Below, one piece after another: positions 25,759 through 35,508 of a stretch of DNA of 64,000 nucleotides (positions within the stretch are counted from its first letter, which is position 1; each line of letters starts with the position of its first letter). The translations under genes and the position numbers were made by a program. The notes under the pieces were generated by a model, which saw nothing but the letters and a program-made list of their open reading frames with translations, made no database searches and was not told the DNA's origin. This DNA comes from Paenibacillus lactis (GTDB taxonomy: Bacteria; Bacillota; Bacilli; Paenibacillales; Paenibacillaceae): contig NZ_JAGGKI010000003.1 in the NCBI RefSeq assembly GCF_017873605.1, positions 186,001 to 250,000 of the forward strand. Reading direction: 5' to 3'.

Positions 25759-26514
25759 TTAGATCGCTTCCTCGAGCACCGAGGACGGCAGAAACCGGTA
25801 CGTCTCGATCGCATTGCCAAACGTTCTCAGCATCTGCTCCGTACATTTGCCGCTGCCCTGCTTAATGACCTGAACCTCGACATCCTTCTTTCCCCACTCC
25901 TGGAACACCTGCTTGGTTGTAGCAAAATACAGGTCGATCTTCCGGCCTTTGATCGCCGATCCGATATCAGCGACGATCCCATAGCCGTAGCCCGGAATGT
26001 ACAGGATGCTTCCAAGCGGAAACACATCAGGATCTGCGGCGATTGTGGACAGCGTGTTTTTATCCCGCTTGACCTTAACGCCGGAATAGGTAATTCCGTA
26101 TTGCGGGTGGCCCGGTTTCTTGCCCGTCGATTCGTATCCTGCCGTATAGCCTGTTGCCGTCACTTTTACCGTATGAAGCACCTGATCCTCCGGCGGTGCA
26201 AGCACCGGCATGGAGGATGCCCGCCTCTTCGCAGGCCCGGTTTTCTTCGGCGCCGTTTCGGGCAAGGTAATATACCGGCTCAAATCGGATAAGCCGGCGG
26301 CACGCATGGCATAAAACACGGACAGATCTACGTAATCCGAGCCTCGGACTTCCCCTTTCCTTAAACCTTCGTAAATAGGACTGCTATCGATCCTGCTGTA
26401 TGATTCGCTTAAAATGGTATTGTAGGCTTTCGCTGAAGATGTCCATGTGCTGAATATCAAAGCTGACAGAACGGAACCGCAAAGAACCCTCTGCCATGTT
26501 TTCCATTTGATCAT
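25759..26514 (-). CDS. Secreted 3D-domain protein (YuiC/Sps-like)
   Basis: 251 aa. Signal-like N-terminus ([24 protein letters not shown]), a middle section without assignment, and a C-terminal 3D domain with [55 protein letters not shown]. The three Asp that give the domain its name are present. Related proteins (YuiC, Rpf-type Sps) are small lytic transglycosylases acting on spore or vegetative peptidoglycan. The start follows AAGGGGGAGGTACTCAC. Confidence 0.88.
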   Translation of the reverse strand: MIKWKTWQRVLCGSVLSALIFSTWTSSAKAYNTILSESYSRIDSSPIYEGLRKGEVRGSDYVDLSVFYAMRAAGLSDLSRYITLPETAPKKTGPAKRRASSMPVLAPPEDQVLHTVKVTATGYTAGYESTGKKPGHPQYGITYSGVKVKRDKNTLSTIAADPDVFPLGSILYIPGYGYGIVADIGSAIKGRKIDLYFATTKQVFQEWGKKDVEVQVIKQGSGKCTEQMLRTFGNAIETYRFLPSSVLEEAI

Positions 26515-26653
26515 GTGAGTACCTCCCCCTTAATAGCGAGGGTTCCCACATCCCGAATGAAATATACATCATAACAGAGGGTTCTAACGGTTTACTATTT
26601 AATGGATTGCAGCCTTCAGTTGCGCAAGCTGCTCCGACGATTCAGCCCCGAAA

Positions 26654-28591
26654 TTAAACGAGGCGCGTGTCGATCTCTTCCCGAAGCTTCGAGATGATTT
26701 CGCCGAGCGGCTGGGCGCCGATATCTCCCTCGCCCCGTTTGCGGACGGAAACCGCACCCGCATTTTTCTCATTCTCGCCCACAATGAACATGTAAGGAAT
26801 TTTCTCAAGCTGTGCTTCCCGGATTTTGTAGCCGAGCTTCTCGTTGCGGAGGTCCGCTTCGACGGAAATGCCTGCCTGCTGCAGCTTCTCGGCCACTTCC
26901 TTCGCATAGTCCTCGAATGCGCCCGAAACCGGAATGACCTTCACCTGAACCGGGGACAGCCACAGCGGCAGCGCACCCGCAAAGTTCTCCAGCAGGAAGG
27001 CGGTAAAGCGCTCCATCGTGCTGATAATACCGCGATGGATAACGACAGGGCGATGCTTCTGGCCATCGTCGCCTACGTATTCGAGCTCGAAGCGTTCCGG
27101 AAGCAGGAAGTCCAGCTGGACGGTCGACAGCGTCTCTTCCTTGCCGAGCGCCGTCTTGATCTGCACATCGAGCTTCGGACCGTAGAAGGCCGCTTCGCCT
27201 TCAGCCTCGTAGAACGGCATATCCAGGCCCTCCACGACCTCGCGCAGCATGCGCTGGGACATTTCCCACATTTCGTCGTCTTGATAATATTTTTCGGTAT
27301 CCTGCGGATCCCGGTAGGAGAGGCGGAAGCGGTAGTCTCTAATGCCGAAGTCCTTGTACACCGTCATGATCAGCTGAATGACGCGTGCGAACTCGTCCTT
27401 GATCTGGTCCGGGCGGCAGAAGATGTGGGAATCATTCAGCGTCATGGCCCGCACGCGATGAAGGCCGGTCAGCGCTCCCGACATTTCGTAACGGTGCATC
27501 ATCCCAAGCTCCGCTACGCGAATCGGCAAATCCCGATAGCTGTGCATCCCGCTCTTGTAAACCATCATATGGTGCGGACAGTTCATCGGACGAAGCACAA
27601 GCTCCTCGTTGTCCATAGCCATCGTCGGGAACATATCCTCCTGATAGTGGTCCCAGTGTCCGGATGTTTTGTACAGCTCTACGTTACCGAGTACCGGCGT
27701 GTACACATGCTGATATCCGAGACGCTCCTCCATATCGACGATATAACGCTCCAGCGTCCGGCGAAGCTTGGCTCCGTTCGGCAGCCAAATCGGCAGTCCT
27801 TGTCCGACGAGCTGCGAGAAGGTAAACATCTCGAGCTCCTTACCCAGCTTGCGATGATCCCGCTTCTTGGCTTCCTCCAGCAGATGCAGATGCTCATCAA
27901 GCTGCGCTTTCTTCACGAAAGCCGTTCCGTATACGCGCTGCAGCATTTTATTCTTGCTGTCACCGCGCCAGTAAGCGCCCGCAACGCTCATCAGCTTGAA
28001 CACCTTGATCTTGCCGGTAGACGGAACGTGCGGCCCGCGGCAAAGATCGAAAAACTCGCCCTGCTCGTAGATCGTGATCACGCTGTCCTCAGGCAGAGCA
28101 TTGATCAGCTCAAGCTTGTATGGGTCGCCCAGCTCACCGAATATACGCAGCGCTTCCGCACGGCTGACTTCCTTGCGAACAATGGGAAGGTTCTCCTGGG
28201 TAATGCGCTCCATTTCCTTCTCAATCTTTTGCAGGTCCTCCGGATTCAGCGGCTCCTCAAGATCCATATCATAGTAGAAGCCGTCCTCGATCACAGGCCC
28301 CACGCCAAGCTTTACTTCCTTCGCGCCGAACAGGCGCTTCGTTGCCTGGGCCAGCAGGTGAGCGGTGCTGTGGCGGATGACCTCCAGTCCTTCCGCGGAG
28401 TCTTGGGTCACGATTTCAATCAACGCCCCGTCCTGAAGCGGTGTCGATAAATCCACCAAAATCCCGTTCTGTTTGCCTGCAACCGCATTTTTCTTCAGCC
28501 CGCTGCTGATCGAAGCGGCAACATCCTCAATGATGCTCCCCGCTTCGTACTCGCGGACGGAGCCGTCAGGTAATTTGATACTGATAGCCAC
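26654..28591 (-). CDS. thrS: Threonyl-tRNA synthetase
   Basis: 645 aa. TGS domain (about 1-62), editing domain ([15 protein letters not shown], then the [10 protein letters not shown] region with CRG), class II core (motif 2 [19 protein letters not shown], motif 3 [19 protein letters not shown]) and anticodon-binding domain. The GTG at 28591 is the likely start: GAGGAGGAATGCAAG precedes it and homologues begin there; the open frame extends 29 codons further upstream. It is controlled by the T-box leader upstream. Confidence 0.95.
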   Translation of the reverse strand: MAISIKLPDGSVREYEAGSIIEDVAASISSGLKKNAVAGKQNGILVDLSTPLQDGALIEIVTQDSAEGLEVIRHSTAHLLAQATKRLFGAKEVKLGVGPVIEDGFYYDMDLEEPLNPEDLQKIEKEMERITQENLPIVRKEVSRAEALRIFGELGDPYKLELINALPEDSVITIYEQGEFFDLCRGPHVPSTGKIKVFKLMSVAGAYWRGDSKNKMLQRVYGTAFVKKAQLDEHLHLLEEAKKRDHRKLGKELEMFTFSQLVGQGLPIWLPNGAKLRRTLERYIVDMEERLGYQHVYTPVLGNVELYKTSGHWDHYQEDMFPTMAMDNEELVLRPMNCPHHMMVYKSGMHSYRDLPIRVAELGMMHRYEMSGALTGLHRVRAMTLNDSHIFCRPDQIKDEFARVIQLIMTVYKDFGIRDYRFRLSYRDPQDTEKYYQDDEMWEMSQRMLREVVEGLDMPFYEAEGEAAFYGPKLDVQIKTALGKEETLSTVQLDFLLPERFELEYVGDDGQKHRPVVIHRGIISTMERFTAFLLENFAGALPLWLSPVQVKVIPVSGAFEDYAKEVAEKLQQAGISVEADLRNEKLGYKIREAQLEKIPYMFIVGENEKNAGAVSVRKRGEGDIGAQPLGEIISKLREEIDTRLV

Positions 28592-28730
28592 CTTGCATTC
28601 CTCCTCCAAAATGATGTTTCTTTCACGTTCATTGACATTCTGCAGGACAGGCTCAATCCCGTGCGTGCCAGCTTTCATCCCCGTATAGCTAGGCTTAAGT
28701 GAAGGCTGTTCGCGGGCCTATAAATAACAA

Positions 28731-29013
28731 AAAACACCCGTCCCGCAAAGGGACGAGTGTTATACCCGTGGTTCCACCCTAATTCGATCGCTCCAGCCGT
28801 GCGCACACATTAGACTCGGAGGATCCTTCATCAGCATGAGGTAACGGTCATGACCGGTGATGCCTACTAAGCCCGAAGGATGTTCGACAGCACAGCTACA
28901 AAGGGGTAAATCAATGGCATTCCGGAGGAAATTTCAGCCGATGTTTCCTCTCTCTGAAAGCGGTCTGGTCCGAATTGATTCATGTCTTTGTCAGAGCTTT
29001 TTACGTGAATTTA
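28731..29013 (-). promoter_or_regulatory. T-box leader of thrS
   Basis: The T-box core AGGGTGGAACCACGG lies at 28766-28781, followed by the terminator AACACTCGTCCC/GGGACGGGTGTTTTTT (28731-28763). ACC at 28905-28907 is a candidate Thr specifier codon. Uncharged tRNA-Thr should prevent termination. Confidence 0.92.
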
Positions 29014-29019
29014 TCAGTA

Positions 29020-29049
29020 ATTATAATCCTGTCTCGCGCAAAACGTCAA
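29020..29049 (-). promoter_or_regulatory. Promoter of thrS
   Basis: TTGACG (29044-29049), 18-base spacer, TATAAT (29020-29025); the -35 overlaps the ytxC stop codon. Confidence 0.8.
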
Positions 29050-29951
29050 GTCATCATCCGTCCGCTCCCGAGAAGCGCGCTGCATTCCGGACAGCTGCAG
29101 CATACCTCGGCGCGATTATCGAAGATATGGGCAAGGGTCACGATAACCGGAAGTTCCGGCTGCCTTGTATGAATGATCATCCGGGCAGGGGATACGGAAA
29201 TCAGCGTGCTGACAACCATGTCCTCGATTTCCATCTCCTGATCCAGCCGCTCCATCACAAGCCCCTCCTCCCGAGGGCGCTCAATCGGCCGTAAATTGCC
29301 GTCCAGCAGGAGGAAATCCTCGTCTCCCTTATGAATAACATGGACCAGCGGCATTTTAGGCTCTTGAAAATAAACGAAATATTTCAGCAGGCTCACAAAT
29401 TCCTCATACTGCTGATCCAGCATAAATTCATCTACGGCATACTCTGCCATCTCGCGGAGTTCCTCTTCATATCCTTGAAGCCGGAAGGTCATGAACCCGT
29501 CCAGATTCAGCTCCGGGCTCTCGAGCAGGCATTGATAAATGCCATCGGTCAACTTACGCCTGCGGCTCCGCCAGAAGTCGCCCGAAGGACCTTCTTCCTT
29601 GGTCAACAGCATAAGAAACCATTGCAGAATCCGATCGGCCTCTTCCTCATCGTCAAACTCGAATTCCGAGAACATTAACCGTGCAGCAATCTCCTGCTCC
29701 TTCTCCTCGAGAATATAAGCCGTTACGGCTTCGGAGACTTGGCGCCGAAGGGTTTCGGCAGAGACTGTCCAAGATGACAGCGGGAGCTTGCCGGAGCAAG
29801 TCCAAATGACGCGGTCCTCGGAAGCGCTGAACGTGAATTTCAGCTGCTTGCATTGTTTATGTAACTCCTTCTGCTTGTCTGACAATATACGGTGAAACGC
29901 TCTTTTCTCGTCTTCGGTCCGTGCACTGACAGAAATGCTGAACAGTTCCAT
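29046..29951 (-). CDS. ytxC: Sporulation protein YtxC
   Basis: 301 aa, matching YtxC in size, acidic composition and position beside thrS, as in many Bacilli. Features include EKEQEIAARLM, the FMLDQQYEEFVSLLKYFVYFQEPKMPLVH segment and a C-terminal Cys pair (CCSCPEC). Its biochemical function is unknown; it is made during sporulation in Bacillus (family knowledge). ATG 29951 follows AAAGGAGTGATTCC; the upstream frame lacks a ribosome site. Confidence 0.85.
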   Translation of the reverse strand: MELFSISVSARTEDEKRAFHRILSDKQKELHKQCKQLKFTFSASEDRVIWTCSGKLPLSSWTVSAETLRRQVSEAVTAYILEEKEQEIAARLMFSEFEFDDEEEADRILQWFLMLLTKEEGPSGDFWRSRRRKLTDGIYQCLLESPELNLDGFMTFRLQGYEEELREMAEYAVDEFMLDQQYEEFVSLLKYFVYFQEPKMPLVHVIHKGDEDFLLLDGNLRPIERPREEGLVMERLDQEMEIEDMVVSTLISVSPARMIIHTRQPELPVIVTLAHIFDNRAEVCCSCPECSALLGSGRMMT

Positions 29952-30090
29952 GGAATCACTCCTTTCGAATCCCTTTTCAGTATATGGGGACCCGCTCGGG
30001 GATATACGGAACACCTGCTTGGAAAAACAAGCAAGTCCAAGGAATATTTAAGCGCAGGAATGAATAAGGGCCGGGCGCTTACCGGCATGC

Positions 30091-30126
30091 AAAAAAGCGG
30101 ACCGGGGCTGTTCCCCGATCCGCTTC
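30091..30126 (-). terminator. Terminator of mqnC
   Basis: Minus strand AAGCGGATCGGGG, loop, CCCCGGTCCGCTTTTTT. Confidence 0.9.
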
Positions 30127-30153
30127 TCAAGCAAGACATCTAAGTATTTGGAA

Positions 30154-31287
30154 TTAGTTCTGCATGACAAAATCGCGCTCTACGCTGCTGTTGTCCTCAA
30201 ACACGCGGAGGATTTCATAGCGGGTGTTCCGCTGGGCCGGGATATTGCCGGTCTCGCGGATCAGCTTCAGAATCGACTCGATGTTAACCTTGTATACGGC
30301 ACCGGCAGAAGAAACAACATTCTCCTCCATCATCGTGCTGCCAAAGTCGTTGCAACCGTAGCTAAGCGACAGCTTGCCGATCTCCGGTCCCATCGTTACC
30401 CAGGAGGATTGCAGGTTCGGCACATTATCGATGGCGAGGCGGCCGATCGCAACGGTCTTCAAGTAAGCCTCGGGCGTCTCCCGCTCGCGCTTCAGGTTCG
30501 TATTGTCAGGCTGGAAGGTAAATGGAATAAAAGCAAGGAAGCCCTTGGAATTCCAGCCGTTCTGAATGCACTCATCCTGCGCATCCCGCACGCGCAGCAA
30601 ATGCAGCGCCCGCTCCTCCATCGTCTCGCCGAGACCGATGACCATCGTGGCCGTCGTGTTCATGCCGAGCCGGTGAGCCGTCTGCATGACATCCATCCAT
30701 TGGCGCCAGGAGCCCTTCAAGCGGCTGACCTTCTTCCGGATCCGGTCATCCAGAATCTCGGCGCCGCCGCCGGGAAGCGAATCCAGTCCGGCATCGCGGA
30801 GCTCGCGTACGACCTCCTCCAGCGACAAACCCGACACCTCGACCATCTTCATGATCTCCGCAGGCGAGAAGGAGTGCATCGTAATATTCGGGAACCGCTT
30901 CTTGATGTTGCGCAGAAGATCCGTGTAATAGCTGAACGGCAGATCCGGATTGGTTCCCCCCTGCATCAGGATCTCGGTTCCGTTAACGTCCTCGGTCTCC
31001 TGAATCTTCTGAAAGATCGTCTCGTCCGGCAGTACATATCCTTCCGACGAGCCCGGTCTCCGGTAAAAAGCACAGAAGCGGCAATAAACGTCGCAGACGT
31101 TCGTATAGTTGATATTTCGGCCGATGACAAATGTCGTGATCGGGTCTGGATGCAGACGCTTGGTCATCACATTCGCCGCATGCCCTATTTTCTCCACCTC
31201 ATCGCTTTCAAACAGCGTTACAGTATCCTCAAGATTTAGTCTTTCACCGCGTAAAGCTTTATCCAAAATACGGTTTACCGCACTCAT
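30154..31287 (-). CDS. mqnC: Cyclic dehypoxanthinyl futalosine synthase
   Basis: 377 aa radical SAM enzyme with the CX3CX2C cluster motif in CDVYCRFCAFYR, QGGTNPDLPFSYY and SLPGGGAEIL. It cyclises dehypoxanthine futalosine in the alternative (futalosine) menaquinone pathway. No other mqn genes are in the window, so the pathway genes are dispersed. The gene stands alone with its own terminator. Confidence 0.93.
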   Translation of the reverse strand: MSAVNRILDKALRGERLNLEDTVTLFESDEVEKIGHAANVMTKRLHPDPITTFVIGRNINYTNVCDVYCRFCAFYRRPGSSEGYVLPDETIFQKIQETEDVNGTEILMQGGTNPDLPFSYYTDLLRNIKKRFPNITMHSFSPAEIMKMVEVSGLSLEEVVRELRDAGLDSLPGGGAEILDDRIRKKVSRLKGSWRQWMDVMQTAHRLGMNTTATMVIGLGETMEERALHLLRVRDAQDECIQNGWNSKGFLAFIPFTFQPDNTNLKRERETPEAYLKTVAIGRLAIDNVPNLQSSWVTMGPEIGKLSLSYGCNDFGSTMMEENVVSSAGAVYKVNIESILKLIRETGNIPAQRNTRYEILRVFEDNSSVERDFVMQN

Positions 31288-31483
31288 TTCTTGCAGCCTC
31301 CCTTATCCGAGAAAATGACAACTCAACAAAAATTTCAAAAACTTCGTCTTTTCATCCTACCACAATCCGGCAACAAAAACGACATCCCGCTGCGGGCGGG
31401 ATGCCGAATAAAAATATGGAAATATTGTGAACGACCCAGTCGGAGCGCCATGTTCCATGGGATTTTATCGCCGTTCGTCTCGC

Positions 31484-32707
31484 TCAATAGCGGCTGCCGG
31501 CAAGTGCCTGATCCAGATCGGCAATCAAATCATCCACATCCTCGAGTCCGACCGAGAAACGCAGCAGTCCATCTGTAATCCCCCGTTCATGACGAACCTG
31601 CTCCCCCATCGCCGCGTGGGACATCATGGCCGGATAGGACAGAATGCTCTCCACTGCTCCCAGGCTGACCGCTACCAGCGGCAGCTTCACTTGGTTCAGC
31701 ACCTGCTTGGCCCGCTCCCCGGAACCGACGTCAAACGAGATGACGGCCCCATAGCCGCTCGATTGCTTCTCGTGAATCTCCCGACCCGGATGATTCAAGA
31801 GACCCGGATAGTAGACGCGCTCGATATCGCTTCTTCCTTGCAGCCATGCCGCCAGCTTGGCGGCACTCTCTTCGGAATGAGCCATCCGCGCGCCTAGCGT
31901 CTTCATTCCCCGCATGAGCAGCCATGAATCCTGAACGCCAAGCACCGTGCCGAGTCCGTTCTGCAGCTGCTTCAGCCGCCCAGCCAGCTCTTCCGTTCTG
32001 GCAACCGCCAGACCTGCGAGAACGTCGCTGTGTCCCCCCAGAAATTTGGTGGCGCTGTGAATGACGATATCAACGCCGAATTCGATCGGCCGCTGATAGT
32101 ACGGGGTCATAAAGGTGTTATCCAGAAGCGTAAGCAGATCATGCTCCTTCGCCCAATCGGTCACTGCGCCGATATCGGTAATGTTCAGCGTCGGATTGGA
32201 CGGCGTTTCCATATAGACCGCCTTGGTGTTCGGCTTAAGCGCAGCCTTCACCTGATCGAGATCGGTCATGTCCACGAAGGTGCTCTCAATGCCCATCCGG
32301 TTCAGGATGCTGGTTAATAGACGGTAGGTTCCTCCATACACATCCTCCGTGACGATCATATGATCGCCTGCCGAGAGCAGCATGAATGAACTGGAGATCG
32401 CTGCCATGCCGGAAGCGTAAGCGAATCCGCGAACACCGCCTTCGAGCAGCGCGATATAATCCTCGAGCGCTTGGCGGGTCGGATTGCCGGATCGGCTGTA
32501 ATCATGAAGCGGAGGCTGGTAGATATCCTCGTGGTGAAAGGTCGATGCCTGATAGATCGGCACGCTTGACGCTCCGGTGGCCCGGTCGATCTCCCCGCCG
32601 AAATGAAGCAGCTTCGTCTCGAAGCGGAGCGATTCCGCTTCCCGTCCTTTCGGGCCGGAATGCTTTCGACCCTTCGCGTCTATGCGTACGCCTTTATCGA
32701 TGCTCAT
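31484..32707 (-). CDS. metC: Cystathionine beta-lyase
   Basis: 407 aa Cys/Met-metabolism PLP enzyme with YSRSGNPTRQALE, YASGMAAISS, the PLP lysine in SATKFLGGHSDVLAG and GAVESILSYPAMMSHAAM. It splits cystathionine to homocysteine. The product begins with an unusual basic extension of about 20 aa. Its start overlaps the end of metI by four bases (ATGA). Distinguishing beta-lyase from gamma-lyase rests on operon position. Confidence 0.88.
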   Translation of the reverse strand: MSIDKGVRIDAKGRKHSGPKGREAESLRFETKLLHFGGEIDRATGASSVPIYQASTFHHEDIYQPPLHDYSRSGNPTRQALEDYIALLEGGVRGFAYASGMAAISSSFMLLSAGDHMIVTEDVYGGTYRLLTSILNRMGIESTFVDMTDLDQVKAALKPNTKAVYMETPSNPTLNITDIGAVTDWAKEHDLLTLLDNTFMTPYYQRPIEFGVDIVIHSATKFLGGHSDVLAGLAVARTEELAGRLKQLQNGLGTVLGVQDSWLLMRGMKTLGARMAHSEESAAKLAAWLQGRSDIERVYYPGLLNHPGREIHEKQSSGYGAVISFDVGSGERAKQVLNQVKLPLVAVSLGAVESILSYPAMMSHAAMGEQVRHERGITDGLLRFSVGLEDVDDLIADLDQALAGSRY

Positions 32708-33888
32708 CCCAGAACGCCTCCTTCCACCTCGGCCACAGCTGCGTTCAAGGCCTCATCCAGATCCGCGATCAGATCGTCCGCATGCTCGATGCCGACCGAG
32801 AAACGCAGCAGTCTCTCATCCACCCCGACGGCCTCGCGGATCTCCACCGGAATGTCTGCGTGCGTCTGCACCGCCGGATAAGTCATGAGCGATTCAACGC
32901 CCCCGAGGCTCTCCGCGAAGGCAATCAGCTTGATATGGCGCAGAACAGGCTCTACATAGCGGGCATCTTTCACTTTAAAGGAGAAGATGCCTGTATTTCC
33001 GCTGGACTGCCGGTGCTGAATCTCATAACCCGGGTGATCAGGCAGCGCAGGGTAGAACACCTCTGCGATTGCCGGATGAGTCGTGAGAAAGTTTGCGACT
33101 GCAGTCGCATTGCTTTCGTGCCGGTCCATGCGGAGCGCCAGCGTCTTCATGCCCCGCATCAGCTGATAAGAATCGGAAGGGCTTAGCACCGCTCCGATGG
33201 AATTGTGCAAAAAGGCGATTTCTTCGGACAGTTCCTTGCCTTTCGTTACGATTAGCCCTGCAAGCACATCGTTATGTCCGCCCAAATACTTGGTGGCGCT
33301 ATGAATGACGATGTCCGCCCCTAGCTCGATCGGCCGCTGGAAATACGGTGTCAGCAGCGTGTTGTCTACAATCGTGATCAGTCCATGATGTCTGGCCCAT
33401 GTACAGACCGCTTCAATATCCGTGATCATCATCAGCGGATTGGTCGGGGTCTCGATAAATACCGCCTTTGTATTCGGCTTTCGGGACTGCTCCAGCGCGT
33501 CCAGGTCATTCGTGTCGACATACGATGCGCTCACGCCGAACTTGGACATGATTCTGTCCAGCAGCCGATAGGTTCCGCCATACAGATCCAGAGATACGAT
33601 CAGATGATCCCCTTGGCTGAACATGGCAAATATCGTCTGCAAGGCCGCCATGCCCGAGCTGCAGGCAAAGCCGGCATCGCCGGATTCCAACCCGGCAATC
33701 GAATCCTCCAGCACTTGCCGGGTTGGATTCTTCGTGCGGATATAATCAAAGCCCGTGCTTTGCCCAAGCTTCGGATGACGGTATGCGGTCGCCTGATAGA
33801 TCGGGAACGTGACGGCTCCCGTCACCGGCTCATGCACCGATCCGATCTGCGCCAGCCGGCTCTCGATATTCAGCGGTTTTCTCTCCAT
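32704..33888 (-). CDS. metI: Cystathionine gamma-synthase / O-acylhomoserine thiolyase
   Basis: 394 aa PLP enzyme: YIRTKNPTRQVLEDSIAGLE, ACSSGMAALQT, PLP lysine in HSATKYLGGHNDVLAG, SLGGVESLMTYPA. In Bacillus the MetI-MetC pair converts O-acylhomoserine and cysteine to cystathionine and then homocysteine. ATG follows AAGGAGGAAGTTGTA. It lies between metA and metC in one operon. Confidence 0.9.
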   Translation of the reverse strand: MERKPLNIESRLAQIGSVHEPVTGAVTFPIYQATAYRHPKLGQSTGFDYIRTKNPTRQVLEDSIAGLESGDAGFACSSGMAALQTIFAMFSQGDHLIVSLDLYGGTYRLLDRIMSKFGVSASYVDTNDLDALEQSRKPNTKAVFIETPTNPLMMITDIEAVCTWARHHGLITIVDNTLLTPYFQRPIELGADIVIHSATKYLGGHNDVLAGLIVTKGKELSEEIAFLHNSIGAVLSPSDSYQLMRGMKTLALRMDRHESNATAVANFLTTHPAIAEVFYPALPDHPGYEIQHRQSSGNTGIFSFKVKDARYVEPVLRHIKLIAFAESLGGVESLMTYPAVQTHADIPVEIREAVGVDERLLRFSVGIEHADDLIADLDEALNAAVAEVEGGVLG

Positions 33889-33911
33889 TACAACTTCCTC
33901 CTTGGCGGCTT

Positions 33912-34829
33912 CTATATTTGTGGACCGATATCATATGGGGTTTCTTGATATACATAGTAATTGAGCCAATTCGTAAACAATAAGTTAGCATGGGCCCGCC
34001 AGATCGAAGGAGGGTTGCTGGTCGGATCGTCATTCGGATAATAATTGCGCGGCAGCGCAATATCCAATCCCTTCGCAACATCCCGGTCATATTCCCATTT
34101 CAAGGAGTCCGGATCATATTCCGAGTGGCCGGTGGCGAATATTTGTTTGCCGTCCCTGCTTGCTACCAGGTAGATGCCTGCCTCCTCGGACTCCGACAGA
34201 ATGACCAGGTCATCGATGCCCGCAATGTCTTCGCGCCGGACCTCGGTGTGGCGGGAATGCGGAACGAAGAACATGTCGTCAAAGCCGCGGAGCAGCTTCG
34301 TACAGGGCTCGCTGACCGTATGGGAAAACACGCCGAAGCACTTCTCTTCCAAGCTGTATTTCGGCACGCCGTAATGGTAGTACAAGCCGGCCTGGGATGC
34401 CCAGCAAATATGCATGGTCGAGGTCACATGCGTCTTGCTCCACTCAAAAATTTCCGTGAGCTCCTGCCAGTAGTTGACCTCCTCGAATTCGAGCTGCTCC
34501 ACCGGAGCGCCGGTGATAATCATGCCGTCAAACCGGCGATTCTTCACTTGCTCGAACGTTTTGTAGAACGACTTTAAATGCTCAGCCGATGTGTTCTTGG
34601 ATACATGGGAGCTTGGGTGCAGCAATACAACATCGACTTGAAGCGGCGAGTTACCGATCAGCCTCAGCAGCTGGGTCTCCGTCGTTTCCTTCGTCGGCAT
34701 GAGGTTCAGAATCGCAATCCGCAGCGGGCGGATATCCTGGTGAAAGGCATGACTCTCATCCATAACAAAAATGTTCTCTCCAGCCAGCACTTCTTTGGCC
34801 GGCAGGGCATCAGGGATTTTAATTGGCAC
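33912..34829 (-). CDS. metA: Homoserine O-acyltransferase (MetA family)
   Basis: 305 aa, the normal length of MetA. Shows [28 protein letters not shown], the catalytic Cys in [16 protein letters not shown] and His in [13 protein letters not shown]. It acylates homoserine; in Bacilli the MetA family generally uses acetyl-CoA. The probable GTG start follows GAAGGAGTGAGCTTAAG. First gene of the methionine operon controlled by the SAM-I riboswitch. Confidence 0.92.
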   Translation of the reverse strand: MPIKIPDALPAKEVLAGENIFVMDESHAFHQDIRPLRIAILNLMPTKETTETQLLRLIGNSPLQVDVVLLHPSSHVSKNTSAEHLKSFYKTFEQVKNRRFDGMIITGAPVEQLEFEEVNYWQELTEIFEWSKTHVTSTMHICWASQAGLYYHYGVPKYSLEEKCFGVFSHTVSEPCTKLLRGFDDMFFVPHSRHTEVRREDIAGIDDLVILSESEEAGIYLVASRDGKQIFATGHSEYDPDSLKWEYDRDVAKGLDIALPRNYYPNDDPTSNPPSIWRAHANLLFTNWLNYYVYQETPYDIGPQI

Positions 34830-34911
34830 CTTAAGCTCACTCCTTCAAAATATGTAGTGGTACATCCGCTGCAGCTTGAGTCAGAGCGCTTTGACTGTAT
34901 AAACGCAAGAA

Positions 34912-34937
34912 GACCTTTCTCGGTCGAGAAAGGTCGT
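34912..34937 (-). terminator. Expression-platform hairpin of the SAM riboswitch
   Basis: GACCTTTCTCG/CGAGAAAGGTC followed by TTCTTGCGTTT on the minus strand. Confidence 0.75.
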
Positions 34938-34956
34938 CGTATACATTACTACAATG

Positions 34957-35085
34957 CTCCTCTCTCATCTGCCAGGCTATACGGTCAATCATGAATCGTA
35001 TATCCTGCAAGAATTAGCACCGTGCGATATTGCCGCCGGTTGCCGGGTTTCATAGGGCTAGTCCCTCCACCTGCTCTTGATAAGA
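34957..35085 (-). promoter_or_regulatory. SAM-I riboswitch (S-box) upstream of metA
   Basis: Contains the class signatures in order on the minus strand: CTTATCAAGAG, GGTGGAGGGACTAGCCC, GAAACCCGGCAACC, GGTGCTAATTCTTGC, and TGGCAGATGAGAGAGG. SAM binding should favour the terminator at 34912-34937 and shut off metA-metI-metC. Confidence 0.96.
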
Positions 35086-35117
35086 TTTCGCTGTATTTAG
35101 TTGTATGGTTATATTGA

Positions 35118-35154
35118 TACTTACTTTATATCATCCGAATATTTTCGTCAAGCA
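35118..35154 (-). promoter_or_regulatory. Probable promoter of the methionine operon
   Basis: Minus strand TTGACG followed after 15 bases by TATAAA (or after 17 by TAAAGT), 40-60 bases upstream of the riboswitch. Confidence 0.5.
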
Positions 35155-35232
35155 TCTTTTCAAGCGAGCCGTCACATTACACCCCTTTCTCAATACCCTG
35201 TATTAACGCCTTCTGTTTGACCCGATTACAGC

Positions 35233-35261
35233 TTGAAAGCTCCCAAACCCGGCGTTATACT
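35233..35261 (+). promoter_or_regulatory. Sigma-A promoter of the corA leader
   Basis: TTGAAA (35233-35238), 17-base spacer, TATACT (35256-35261). Transcription would start near 35268, giving an untranslated leader of about 240 bases before corA. Confidence 0.75.
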
Positions 35262-35301
35262 AGACAAGTGCTATTTAGCCCCATGATGAAAGAGGTGAAA
35301 C

Positions 35302-35418
35302 ATGAAAATGGACGGTGACCCGAGCCAGAACGTGGAAGCGAAGGATGCACAACCGCATAGGACCAGGATCAGCTTACCGGCAGAGGGCAGCGTTATTTTT
35401 CATGCGCTTTTGTCATAG
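35302..35418 (+). CDS. 38-codon leader ORF upstream of corA
   Basis: ATG preceded by AAAGAGGTGAAAC, a strong ribosome site. The peptide is polar (MKMDGDPSQNVEAKDAQPHR, then ending FHALLS) and resembles no family I know. Codons 21-27 form the 5' arm of a long stem whose 3' arm lies just before corA (35452-35471), so its translation would change the fold of the leader. I regard it as a regulatory leader ORF rather than a protein with its own job. Confidence 0.55.
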   Translation: MKMDGDPSQNVEAKDAQPHRTRISLPAEGSVIFHALLS

Positions 35419-35471
35419 TTCTCTTAGGAGAAAATCAACAAAGCCCGTACACCGGCTAAGCTGATATCCTG
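35364..35471 (+). promoter_or_regulatory. Long imperfect stem in the corA leader
   Basis: CAGGATCAGCTTACCGG (35364-35380) pairs with CCGGCTAAGCTGATATCCTG (35452-35471) in 17 pairs with two small bulges; inside it GGGC (35385-35388) pairs with GCCC (35443-35446). The corA ribosome site follows 20 bases later. Confidence 0.65.
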
Positions 35472-35508
35472 TGCCTTTAATGTACGAATGAAGAAGGAGT
35501 GATATCAG

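Noticed and set aside
26599-26907. Frameshifted thrS 3' end
   Set aside because: ThrS already ends at the normal length and position; the other frame is a shadow.
27035-28450. 471-codon open frame on the plus strand opposite thrS
   Set aside because: Mirror of a GC-biased coding strand; no ribosome site or family features, and thrS explains the region.
35262-35508. M-box (Mg2+) riboswitch before corA
   Set aside because: The conserved M-box segments are not present; the leader is different.
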